Position numbers and translations under genes: made by a program
Part shown: positions 1-5,594 of the stretch, piece after piece
Position numbering within the stretch: the first letter of the stretch is position 1
Layout: every line of letters starts with the position of its first letter
Notes under the pieces: generated by a model
What the model saw: only the letters and a program-made list of their open reading frames with translations
Databases searched by the model: none
What the model was told of the DNA's origin: nothing
Source of the DNA: Phycisphaera sp.
GTDB taxonomy: Bacteria; Planctomycetota; Phycisphaerae; Phycisphaerales; Phycisphaeraceae
DNA length: 11,361 nucleotides
NCBI GenBank assembly: GCA_029287335.1
Contig: JARFRI010000083.1
Location: 1 to 11,361 of the forward strand
Direction of reading: 5' to 3'

Positions 1-23
1 TTGTTACGCGGCGGCTACTAACG

Positions 24-1214
24 TTACGCCGAACCCTTTTGGCCGAAGTTGGGTGGGTCTTCGGCGAAGGCTCGGGCTTTGGGTAAGAGCAGTTCCTGAG
101 AGAGGATCTTGATGCACGCGGCGACGGGCACGGCGATGACGACGCCGAGTAGGCCGAGGACGGATCCGCCAGCCAGTACGACGAGTAGCACGGTCAGTGC
201 GTCCATGCCCGTGGCTTTGCCTTGGACGAGTGGCTCAACGACCCAGCCGTCGAGTGATTGCGCGACGAGGTAGACCACCGTCGGCCCGACGACCGCCCAC
301 AGGATCGCCATGCCTCCGCCACTGGCACTATCGACCACGGTCAGGATGACCGCCAAGGGCCATGACAAGATCGCGGCGAACGGCAACAGGTTCAGCACAC
401 CCCCGAGCACACCCAACAACAGCCAGTACGGCACACCCGTGAAGCGCCAACCGATGCTCAACACGATCATCACGACTAGTGATTGAACCAGTCGGCCTCG
501 GATAATCGCGGAGACGGTGACATCCATTAGGCCAAGGATGCGCAGGGTTTCATCGCGATAGGGCTTTGGAATAAAGTCAGTGAACCAGGCTTTGAGTCCT
601 TCGAGCTTCCATGAAAAGATGAAGAAGCAGAAGGCGGTGACCAGGGCAAAGATCGCGAAGTAAGAGACGTAGCCGAAGCCGGTGAGTAAAACATCGGTGC
701 TGATGCCCAGAGCCTTTTGCGCAGCTTCTGTATCGACCTTGGTCCAGTCCAGGCTTTGAATGAACAGATCGATGCGCTGCTTGGCTTCTTCGGGATCTGT
801 TTTCATCCACTTCAGAACCGTCTCGGCGTACTCGGGCGATTTATCGATGAACAACCTGACTTGTTTCACGACGCTGAAGATGATGATGGGGATGGTAACC
901 AGCAGGACGAGCGCCACCCCGCCGAGGATGATGCCGGCGGTCACCGGCCTTTTGATCTTGTGTCGCCTCTCGGCCCAATTGCTCAGCGGGCTGAAGATGT
1001 ACGCCAGGACAAGCCCCAGTAGTACCGGCGTCAGCACCGGGCTGAGTTTAGCCAACAGCCAGTAGATCGGCGGGATCACAAACGACAGGAACAGGAAGAA
1101 GACGATCGTGCCCAGCACCCACTGGAACCACAGGCGTTGCCAGACGTATCGCGCTTTGGCTGGGCGTTTTTCAGTCTCGCCGTCTCGTTTGGGTTGCTCG
1201 TCTGACTCGGCCAT
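24..1214 (-). CDS. AI-2E family transporter (PF01594-type membrane protein)
   Basis: Predicted inner-membrane protein of 396 aa, the usual size for the AI-2E/YdiK/PerM family. The first 25 or so residues are charged and cytoplasmic. Hydrophobic segments lie near residues 30-55, 57-76, 92-116, 178-202, 243-258, 262-293, 303-320 and 339-372. A hydrophilic region (about 118-172) follows the third segment, as is usual in this family. Family hallmarks are the RGRLVQS stretch (239-245), the G-x-x-x-LLPF motif (about 271-279), the D-x-W-x-x-EPLVQGK motif (322-333) and a glycine-rich final segment ending in AVPVAA. Some members export autoinducer-2 and others act as ion or small-molecule transporters, so no substrate can be assigned. 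The ATG at 1212-1214 is the only obvious start and has no Shine-Dalgarno. Its upstream gap is almost entirely the inverted repeat at 1227-1286. Confidence 0.9.
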   Translation of the reverse strand: MAESDEQPKRDGETEKRPAKARYVWQRLWFQWVLGTIVFFLFLSFVIPPIYWLLAKLSPVLTPVLLGLVLAYIFSPLSNWAERRHKIKRPVTAGIILGGVALVLLVTIPIIIFSVVKQVRLFIDKSPEYAETVLKWMKTDPEEAKQRIDLFIQSLDWTKVDTEAAQKALGISTDVLLTGFGYVSYFAIFALVTAFCFFIFSWKLEGLKAWFTDFIPKPYRDETLRILGLMDVTVSAIIRGRLVQSLVVMIVLSIGWRFTGVPYWLLLGVLGGVLNLLPFAAILSWPLAVILTVVDSASGGGMAILWAVVGPTVVYLVAQSLDGWVVEPLVQGKATGMDALTVLLVVLAGGSVLGLLGVVIAVPVAACIKILSQELLLPKARAFAEDPPNFGQKGSA

Positions 1215-1226
1215 CCGATTAGCGTA

Positions 1227-1286
1227 TAGCGTACAGGGCCTAGCGTCGAACCGAGGAAGAGGATCGACGCTAGGCCCTGTGCGCTA
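1227..1286. repeat. 23-bp near-perfect inverted repeat, 14-nt loop
   Basis: Arms at 1227-1249 and 1264-1286 are complementary at 22 of 23 positions; the only mismatch pairs t1232 with g1281. The 14-nt loop is 1250-1263. It fills most of the 81-bp gap between the Minf_1886-family gene and the AI-2E transporter gene, both on the minus strand. Neither side carries a T-tract, so it is not a textbook intrinsic terminator. It may still end or attenuate transcription, or protect the upstream mRNA's 3' end. Each arm reads TAGCG-N10-AGCGTC, the same skeleton as the repeat at 4209-4287. Confidence 0.9.
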
Positions 1287-1295
1287 GATACTAAA

Positions 1296-1712
1296 TCAGT
1301 CGCCGGTTTTACCAAGCATCAACGCTGGCTCGAACGCACTGGCGAAGTCGAAGACGTTGTTGAAGTCGTGGATCGTGTCGTCGTCGGTCTTGCGCATCAG
1401 GCCGCCTTCGACCATGGCGAAGACGATTTGGCCAAAGTCCCTGCAACTGGTGATGGACCAGCGTCGCAGGACGGTGCGGGCCAGCAGGCCGTACTCTTTG
1501 ATCGCGAAATCCCGCAGGCCTCCACAGAGGTCTTGACCGCTGACGTGGCGCTGGGCCTCGAATTCGTCGGGGTCGATTTCTTCGAAGACGTCGTCGATCT
1601 CGCCGTGCAGACGGGTGACCGTGAAGTCCAGGCCGCGCTGCACGAACAGGTACGCCTCGACGGGGTAGCGTGTCCGTTTGGCAATCGTGGCGAGATCTTG
1701 GTCGATCGACAT
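1296..1712 (-). CDS. Minf_1886 family protein (planctomycete/verrucomicrobial conserved protein)
   Basis: A 138-aa soluble protein of unknown function. It matches what I know of the Minf_1886 family (verrucomicrobium/planctomycete conserved hypothetical): an N-terminal YPVEAYLFVQRGLDFT segment (16-31), the signature RHVSGQDL (55-62) followed by LRDFAIKEYGLLARTVL (66-82), then DFGQIVFAMVEGGLM (92-106) and a DFNNVFDF tail near 116-123. The frame is open upstream to an ATG at 1857-1859. Homology begins at the ATG at 1710-1712 (MSIDQDL), and the extra 49 residues are proline/arginine-rich and would overlap the queA leader, so the shorter form is chosen. There is no signal peptide or membrane segment. 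It is divergent from queA and probably followed by the AI-2E gene 81 bp downstream. Confidence 0.85.
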   Translation of the reverse strand: MSIDQDLATIAKRTRYPVEAYLFVQRGLDFTVTRLHGEIDDVFEEIDPDEFEAQRHVSGQDLCGGLRDFAIKEYGLLARTVLRRWSITSCRDFGQIVFAMVEGGLMRKTDDDTIHDFNNVFDFASAFEPALMLGKTGD

Positions 1713-1767
1713 AGGGTTGGTTACTCGGCGATTGGGGCGTTGAAACGGGTCAAAACCTTCAAGATGA

Positions 1768-1773
1768 AGTATA
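1768..1773 (-). promoter_or_regulatory. Possible -10 element for the Minf_1886-family gene
   Basis: The minus strand reads TATACT here, five of six matches to TATAAT, about 55 nt upstream of the ATG at 1712. A -35 about 16-17 bp further upstream is poor (a GGGACC-like hexamer near 1790-1795). It overlaps a small palindrome, CTTCA-AGA-TGAAG (about 1758-1770). Only the -10 is persuasive. Confidence 0.25.
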
Positions 1774-1833
1774 GCCTGCGGATCGGTCCCGCGCCTAGGC
1801 GAGTTGGTTAATTGAGCGGTGGTTTTTTGATCG

Positions 1834-1860
1834 CATGGTGTCAGGCGGTCGCCTACCATG
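1834..1860 (+). promoter_or_regulatory. Small hairpin just before the queA start
   Basis: CATGGT (1834-1839) pairs with ACCATG (1855-1860). Inside this, AGGCG (1843-1847) pairs with CGCCT (1850-1854); sterically, four inner pairs around a 4-nt loop are likelier. A 3-nt bulge (GTC) separates the stems. It ends 7 nt before the preferred GTG start at 1868 and covers the alternative ATG at 1835. It may influence initiation. It does not resemble a preQ1 riboswitch. Confidence 0.4.
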
Positions 1861-1867
1861 CCCGGCC

Positions 1868-2968
1868 GTGAGAACCGACGCCCTAGATTACCACCTGCCC
1901 GACGAGTTGATCGCCACTCAGGCCGCTGAGCCCCGGGACAGCGCCAAACTGCTGCTGATCCGTCGCGAGTCGCAAACGTTGGAGCACCATTGCGTTGCGG
2001 ACTTGCCGAAGCTCGACCTATTCAGCCCCGGCGACCTGATGCTCGTCAACCAGACCCGCGTGCTGCCGGCCCAGCTGACCGGCGTCCGTCAAGGCACCGG
2101 CGGCCGCGTGACCGGGCTGTTCGTCAACGCCGACAGCGAACGCCAATGGCGCGTCATGCTTGAGTCGCGCGGCACACTGACACCGGGCGAAGTCATTCAA
2201 CTCGTCGCCGAAGATGCGAAGGTTAAGCCCGCCGAGCTAGAGCTTACCGCGTCACTTGGTAACGGCGAGTGGCGTGCTCAACTGCGCGGGCAAGACGACA
2301 CCGCGGGCGTGCTCAATCGCCTGGGCAAGACCCCCCTGCCGCCTTACATCCGCAAGCAACGCAAGAAGCTGGGCCAAGGCGAGATCACGCCCGACGACCA
2401 GACCCGCTACAACACCGTCTACGCCCAGTCGTCTGGCTCGGTCGCCGCGCCGACGGCGGGCCTGCACTTCACCCCTGGCCTACTTGATGCGTTGAGTCAG
2501 TGTGGTGTGAAGCGTGCTGCCGTCGACCTGCACGTGGGCCTGGGCACCTTCGCCCCCGTCCGCAGTGAGCAGCTCGAAGACCACGAGATGCACCGCGAGT
2601 CCTATACCGTCCTACGCGACACGCTCGACGCCATCGCACAAGCCCGGTCCACCGGCAACAAGCTCTTCATTGTCGGCACCACCACCGTGCGCGCGATTGA
2701 ATCCCTACCCGACGATGCGCTCGATCCCAATCGATACCCCGACGGCATCACCGCCTCGACCAACCTCTTCATTCGACCCGATGCCGGCTTTACCTTCCGC
2801 TACACCGACCGCTTGATGACCAATTTCCACTTGCCTCAGTCCACCCTGCTCGCGCTGGTCGCGTCGTTGCCGGGCGTTGGGCTGGATCGGCTGATGGCGA
2901 TCTACGAAGAAGCTGTCGCCAATCAATACCGCTTCTACTCGTATGGCGACGCGATGCTGATCGTCTGA
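1868..2968 (+). CDS. queA: S-adenosylmethionine:tRNA ribosyltransferase-isomerase (QueA)
   Basis: QueA transfers and isomerises the ribosyl moiety of S-adenosylmethionine onto preQ1 at position 34 of GUN-anticodon tRNAs, giving epoxyqueuosine, the penultimate step of queuosine synthesis. Family blocks run in order: DYHLPDELIATQ near the N-terminus, LVNQTRVLPAQL, GKTPLPPYI (about 153-161), SSGSVAAPTAGLHFT (188-202), HVGLGTFAPV (222-231), GTTTVRAIES (270-279), NFHLPQSTLL (319-328) and the C-terminal FYSYGDAMLI. From the GTG at 1868 the product is 366 aa, close to E. coli QueA (356). The frame is also open from the ATG at 1835, but those 11 residues lack homology and QueA proteins typically begin M-x-TD-x-x-DYxLP, so the GTG is preferred. 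Neither start has a Shine-Dalgarno. tatC follows 136 bp downstream on the same strand. Confidence 0.96.
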   Translation: MRTDALDYHLPDELIATQAAEPRDSAKLLLIRRESQTLEHHCVADLPKLDLFSPGDLMLVNQTRVLPAQLTGVRQGTGGRVTGLFVNADSERQWRVMLESRGTLTPGEVIQLVAEDAKVKPAELELTASLGNGEWRAQLRGQDDTAGVLNRLGKTPLPPYIRKQRKKLGQGEITPDDQTRYNTVYAQSSGSVAAPTAGLHFTPGLLDALSQCGVKRAAVDLHVGLGTFAPVRSEQLEDHEMHRESYTVLRDTLDAIAQARSTGNKLFIVGTTTVRAIESLPDDALDPNRYPDGITASTNLFIRPDAGFTFRYTDRLMTNFHLPQSTLLALVASLPGVGLDRLMAIYEEAVANQYRFYSYGDAMLIV

Positions 2969-2971
2969 TTC

Positions 2972-3097
2972 AGGGAATCGGGAGTAGGCAATCCGGAATA
3001 GGAACCGCTGACAAGCCAATCACGCTCAGTAACGCTAAAATCATCGATCCACGCCAGACGAGTCGGTCAATTCCCGATTCCCTACTCCCGACTCCCT
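2972..3097. repeat. Inverted pair of degenerate 7-bp tandem repeats
   Basis: The arms, 2972-2999 and 3070-3097, pair at 25 of 28 positions across a 70-nt centre. Each arm is built of 7-bp units. The right arm (3071-3098) is four copies of YTCCCKA. The left arm reads as degenerate copies of the reverse complement, with decay towards position 3005. The structure fills the queA-tatC spacer and ends 7 nt before the tatC ATG, so tatC has no Shine-Dalgarno. The centre holds no ORF. CTGACA (3008-3013) and TAAAAT (3036-3041) occur there but are 22 bp apart, so a promoter is not claimed. Confidence 0.85.
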
Positions 3098-3104
3098 AAA
3101 AACC

Positions 3105-4193
3105 ATGCCCCTGGACCAGCCCGACGAGCACGACCCGACGAACGACCCGGATTACTACCGGGGCGAACTCGATGATCAGGGCCATTACAAGCTCGATAGC
3201 GACACCACCATGCCGCTGGGCGATCACCTCGAGGAACTGCGCAGCCGAATCGTCAAGATGCTCATCGGCGTCGTCCTCGCGCTGGTCATCACGATCTACT
3301 TCGGCTTCCAGATCATCGGTTGGCTGGCCCAACCCCTGCTGCACGTCCAGGGCATGCTCGGCATCTCCGCCCAGCCGATCCAGACCGACCCGACCGCCGG
3401 CTTCACCAGCGTCTACCTCCGCGTCGTTCTCATCGCCGCGGTCATCCTCGCGGCGCCTTGGATCATCTGGCAGGCCTGGCAGTTCATCGTCGTCGGCCTC
3501 TACGACCACGAGAAAAAAGCCGTCCACGTCCTCGCGCCGTTCAGCACGATCATGACGTTCCTCGGCGTGCTGTTTACGTACTACATCCTGCTGCCGATCT
3601 CGTTGGCGTTCTTTATCAACTTCGTCACGCTGTACCCCGAGTACAAGGTGGACACCGAGCCGAGCATCGTGACGCAGTGGGTGCTCAGCCCGTATGCCAA
3701 GGAGCAAGGCAGTAATCGGCCCAAGGGCTTTGAGTTCGATACCGAGCCCTTGAACCTGCCGACGCTGGCGACCGCTCCGCTTAAGCCTCAAGAAGGCGAC
3801 ATCTGGATCAACGCCGAGCGCGGCCGAGTCGAGCTGTTTAACGACGGCAAGATTCGCGTGCTGGACCAGCGCTCCACCAACCTCATCACCCCGCTGCCCA
3901 CGATGAGCGAGTACATCAAGTTCGCGACCTTTATGATGCTCGGCAGCGTCATCGCCTTCCAACTGCCCGTCATCATGCTCGTTGTGGGCTGGGCGCAGGT
4001 CTTAGACCCGCGCAGCATCACATCGATCCGTAAGTACGCGCTGTTCGTCAGCTTCGCGATGGGCGCCCTCTTAACGCCGGCCGACCCCTTAAGCATGTTG
4101 GTGCTCGCGATCCCGCTGTACCTGCTCTTCGAGTTCGGGCTGATCCTGATGAAGCTCACGTACAAGCGTGAGAAGATGCCGACGGACCTGTGA
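3105..4193 (+). CDS. tatC: Twin-arginine translocase subunit TatC with long periplasmic insertion
   Basis: TatC is the polytopic core of the Tat pathway and recognises twin-arginine signal peptides on folded proteins. The product is 362 aa against about 258 in E. coli. It has a charged 35-residue N-terminal tail, then MPLGDHLEELRSR (36-48, the signal-recognition motif). Membrane segments lie near 50-74, 105-131, 146-174, 270-298, 308-323 and 329-350. The cytoplasmic GLYDHEKK block (131-138) carries Glu136, equivalent to E. coli Glu103, and LTPADP (323-328) carries the conserved Asp327. The extra length is mainly about 90 residues between TM3 and TM4 (about 177-267), where TatC normally has a short periplasmic loop. 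Gln286 replaces the TM4 glutamate of E. coli (Glu170), a change I believe also occurs in other TatC proteins. Codon use in the tail looks coding, which supports ATG 3105 over ATG 3210. No tatA/B is in the window. Confidence 0.95.
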   Translation: MPLDQPDEHDPTNDPDYYRGELDDQGHYKLDSDTTMPLGDHLEELRSRIVKMLIGVVLALVITIYFGFQIIGWLAQPLLHVQGMLGISAQPIQTDPTAGFTSVYLRVVLIAAVILAAPWIIWQAWQFIVVGLYDHEKKAVHVLAPFSTIMTFLGVLFTYYILLPISLAFFINFVTLYPEYKVDTEPSIVTQWVLSPYAKEQGSNRPKGFEFDTEPLNLPTLATAPLKPQEGDIWINAERGRVELFNDGKIRVLDQRSTNLITPLPTMSEYIKFATFMMLGSVIAFQLPVIMLVVGWAQVLDPRSITSIRKYALFVSFAMGALLTPADPLSMLVLAIPLYLLFEFGLILMKLTYKREKMPTDL

Positions 4194-4208
4194 TCCTGAA
4201 AAGTTCCC

Positions 4209-4287
4209 GTTTAGCGGGTGACGCGCAGCGTCCCGTGCGAATCATTTCAGATCGGTCGAACGGGACGCTGCGCGTCACCCGCTAAAC
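4209..4287. repeat. Long perfect inverted repeat between convergent tatC and truB
   Basis: Arms 4209-4236 and 4260-4287 are perfectly complementary over 28 bp. Allowing one mismatch (4237/4259), the stem grows to 32 bp (4209-4240 with 4256-4287) around a 15-nt loop. It lies in the 106-bp gap between the tatC and truB stops, so a bidirectional terminator role is natural. However, only a short CTTTT follows on the minus strand and nothing T-rich follows on the plus strand. Each arm reads TAGCG-N10-AGCGTC, as in the repeat at 1227-1286. Confidence 0.93.
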
Positions 4288-4299
4288 CCTTCACCAAAG

Positions 4300-5025
4300 T
4301 CACTCCTCGGGCATCGGCAGCAAATCATCCTGCGTCAACCCGTTGGCCAGATCATCGACCGGGAACGCGCGATCGATGGTGTAGTCCCCCACCGCGGTGC
4401 GCTTCAGTGCCGTGAGGTGCCCGCCGGTGCCCAGCAGCTTGCCCAGGTCCCGCGCGATGCTGCGGATGTAGGTGCCCTTGCCACAAGCGATGCGCAGCTC
4501 AAGCCTCGGCCAGTCATAGGCCAATCGCTCGATCGAATCCACACGCACCTGTCGCGCTCTCAGCTTTAGCATCTCGCCCTTGCGCGCCGCTTTGTACGCA
4601 CGCTGCCCATTAACGTGTACTGCGGAAAAATTCGGCGGGACCTGCTGGATCAATCCCGTCTGTTTGGCCAGTGCCGCATCAATCTGTTCCAGGCTTGGCG
4701 GCTGGGCGACCTCGACTTCTTCTCGCTCCATCTCCGCATCATCGGTCGCAGTAAACGCGCTGAGGTCGACGGTCGCTTCGTAGACCTTGCCCTGTCTCAT
4801 GACCTGGGCGACAAGCTGCGTCGCTTTGCCGATACAGATCACCAGGACACCGGTCGCCAAGGGGTCAAGCGTCCCGGCGTGTCCGACCTTCAGTTTCTTA
4901 GGCCCCTTGACCTTCCCGCCCGCAGCGCCGCGCACCTTGCGTACCGCGTCCATGGACGTCCAGCCCAGCGGCTTATCGATGACCAAAAGGCCGTTGAGTT
5001 TGATGCCTCGTTGCTCTGCCGTCAT
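4300..5025 (-). CDS. truB: tRNA pseudouridine(55) synthase TruB
   Basis: TruB converts U55 in the T loop of tRNAs to pseudouridine. From the ATG at 5023-5025 the product is 241 aa. The N-terminal NGLLVIDKPLGWTSMD block (11-26) is followed by GHAGTLDPLATGVL (48-61) with the catalytic Asp54. Then come KVYEATVDL (80-88), the PPNFSAVHVNGQRAYKAARKGE block (130-151) and CGKGTYIRSIARDLG (181-195). E. coli TruB is 314 aa; the shorter length fits a form without the C-terminal PUA-like extension. The frame stays open to 5325, but the extra 100 codons run antisense through tRNA-Ser and its terminator and give the REGFEPSR-type peptide typical of spurious ORFs opposite tRNA genes, so that start is rejected. 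An AAGGA lies about 17 nt upstream of the ATG, too far for a normal Shine-Dalgarno. The gene converges with tatC. Confidence 0.95.
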   Translation of the reverse strand: MTAEQRGIKLNGLLVIDKPLGWTSMDAVRKVRGAAGGKVKGPKKLKVGHAGTLDPLATGVLVICIGKATQLVAQVMRQGKVYEATVDLSAFTATDDAEMEREEVEVAQPPSLEQIDAALAKQTGLIQQVPPNFSAVHVNGQRAYKAARKGEMLKLRARQVRVDSIERLAYDWPRLELRIACGKGTYIRSIARDLGKLLGTGGHLTALKRTAVGDYTIDRAFPVDDLANGLTQDDLLPMPEE

Positions 5026-5087
5026 CGGCGTCGATCCATCCTTGATTGCGAGCCAGTGCAATGGCCTAGGGGCGCAAGCCTGCTGGC

Positions 5088-5115
5088 TTGATCCTGTGGC
5101 TGAATCCGATAGCAT
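5088..5115 (+). promoter_or_regulatory. Candidate promoter of tRNA-Ser
   Basis: TTGATC (5088-5093) and TAGCAT (5110-5115) are 16 bp apart, upstream of the tRNA at 5148. Transcription would begin near 5122, giving a 5' leader of about 26 nt for RNase P removal. A small hairpin, CAAGCC-TGCT-GGCTTG (about 5075-5090), overlaps the -35. Confidence 0.4.
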
Positions 5116-5140
5116 ACGTGGTCCCGCCGCGGGCAAACAA
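5111..5140 (-). promoter_or_regulatory. Candidate truB promoter, overlapping the tRNA-Ser promoter
   Basis: The minus strand reads TTGTTT (5135-5140), an 18-bp spacer, then TATGCT (5111-5116), which fits a housekeeping sigma-70-type promoter. Transcription would begin near 5104 and give a leader of about 80 nt before the truB ATG. The -10 bases are almost the same as those of the plus-strand tRNA candidate. CCCGC-C-GCGGG (5123-5133) lies in the spacer. Confidence 0.4.
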
Positions 5141-5147
5141 ACCTTAT

Positions 5148-5234
5148 GGACAGGTGGCTGAGCGGTTGAAGGCGCACGATTGGAATTCGTGTGGGGGCGC
5201 AAGCTCCTCGAGGGTTCGAATCCCTCCCTGTCCG
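5148..5234 (+). tRNA. tRNA-Ser, anticodon GGA
   Basis: A complete 87-nt class II tRNA. The acceptor stem GGACAGG (5148-5154) pairs with CCTGTCC (5227-5233), and the discriminator is G5234, as expected for serine. The D arm has a GCT/GGC stem. The anticodon stem CACGA/TCGTG encloses the loop TTGGAAT with anticodon GGA, which reads UCC and UCU. The long variable arm, GGGGC closed by a GCAA loop against GCTCC, is the serine hallmark. The T arm is GAGGG-TTCGAAT-CCCTC. CCA is not encoded. Confidence 0.98.
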
Positions 5235-5238
5235 CTTC

Positions 5239-5270
5239 AAAGAAGCCCCGTCTGTGCGGGCTTCTTTTTT
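5239..5270 (+). terminator. Intrinsic terminator of tRNA-Ser
   Basis: A 10-bp stem, AAAGAAGCCC (5239-5248) with GGGCTTCTTT (5258-5267), has a 9-nt loop and ends in a run of T to 5270. It begins 5 nt after the tRNA's last base. GCTTC-AAA-GAAGC (5234-5246) could form a competing small hairpin. Confidence 0.92.
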
Positions 5271-5594
5271 CTTGACTTGTGACACGAGCGTCAAGTGACT
5301 CGACCACGAGATCTATTTTTGTCACGATCTGTGAACTCGGCGTTGTCCCGCATAGACTTCTACGCCACCTTGCGCGACGGTCAGGAGATCGCGCGAGTGC
5401 GTTTGGTAAGGTTGCGAATTGAGCTAGCCAGCAGGCGGGAAATAGATCTGGTCAACCCACAAGGCCCTGATCCATCCAAAGCGGGTTGAATAGATGGCCT
5501 GAACAGGCTTGGTCAGCGAGAAACCTCCTGATTTGTTTACTGTAGTACGATCTTCTCAAAGTAACTGAACGGCTTTGTTGCTCTGGAGATGACC
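5271..5594. other. Intergenic region between tRNA-Ser and putA
   Basis: About 320 bp with no convincing gene. A 64-codon GTG-start ORF (5295-5489, plus) has no recognisable motif and no Shine-Dalgarno. Dyads seen are CTTGAC (5271-5276) with GTCAAG (5290-5295); an 11/13 inverted pair, about 5447-5459 with 5483-5495; and GCCTG-AA-CAGGC (5497-5508), about 85 bp before putA and operator-like. A putA promoter should lie here but no clean -35/-10 pair was found. No integrase remnant or repeat of the tRNA 3' end was seen. Confidence 0.5.
5585..5588 (+). promoter_or_regulatory. Ribosome binding site of putA
   Basis: GGAG is one of few recognisable Shine-Dalgarno sequences in the window. It directly abuts the first ATG (5589) but has a normal 6-nt spacing to the in-frame ATG at 5595, which decides the start. 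Confidence 0.6.

Noticed and set aside
1368..1811. 147-codon plus-strand ORF opposite the Minf_1886-family gene
   Set aside because: The minus-strand reading has the family signature; this one has none.
1710..1859. N-terminal extension of the Minf_1886-family protein to ATG 1857-1859
   Set aside because: Homology begins at ATG 1710-1712. The extra 49 residues are low in recognisable structure and would overlap the queA leader and start region.
1713..1867. preQ1 riboswitch upstream of queA
   Set aside because: No preQ1-I or preQ1-II consensus was found; the hairpin at 1834-1860 has neither the C-rich loop nor an A-rich tail.
2972..3097. CRISPR array or coding repeat
   Set aside because: The units are 7 bp and contiguous, in inverted orientation with a single non-repeated centre, so there is no repeat-spacer architecture.
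3096..3962. 288-codon ORF antisense to tatC
   Set aside because: It is a mirror frame of a clear TatC gene. The Asp/Arg/Glu/Val-heavy low-complexity composition is typical of antisense frames in GC-rich DNA and no domain is visible.
5295..5489. 64-codon GTG-start ORF downstream of tRNA-Ser
   Set aside because: No Shine-Dalgarno, no motif, and arginine-rich composition. Considered as an integrase relic at a tRNA attachment site, but no integrase motif or duplicated tRNA end is present.
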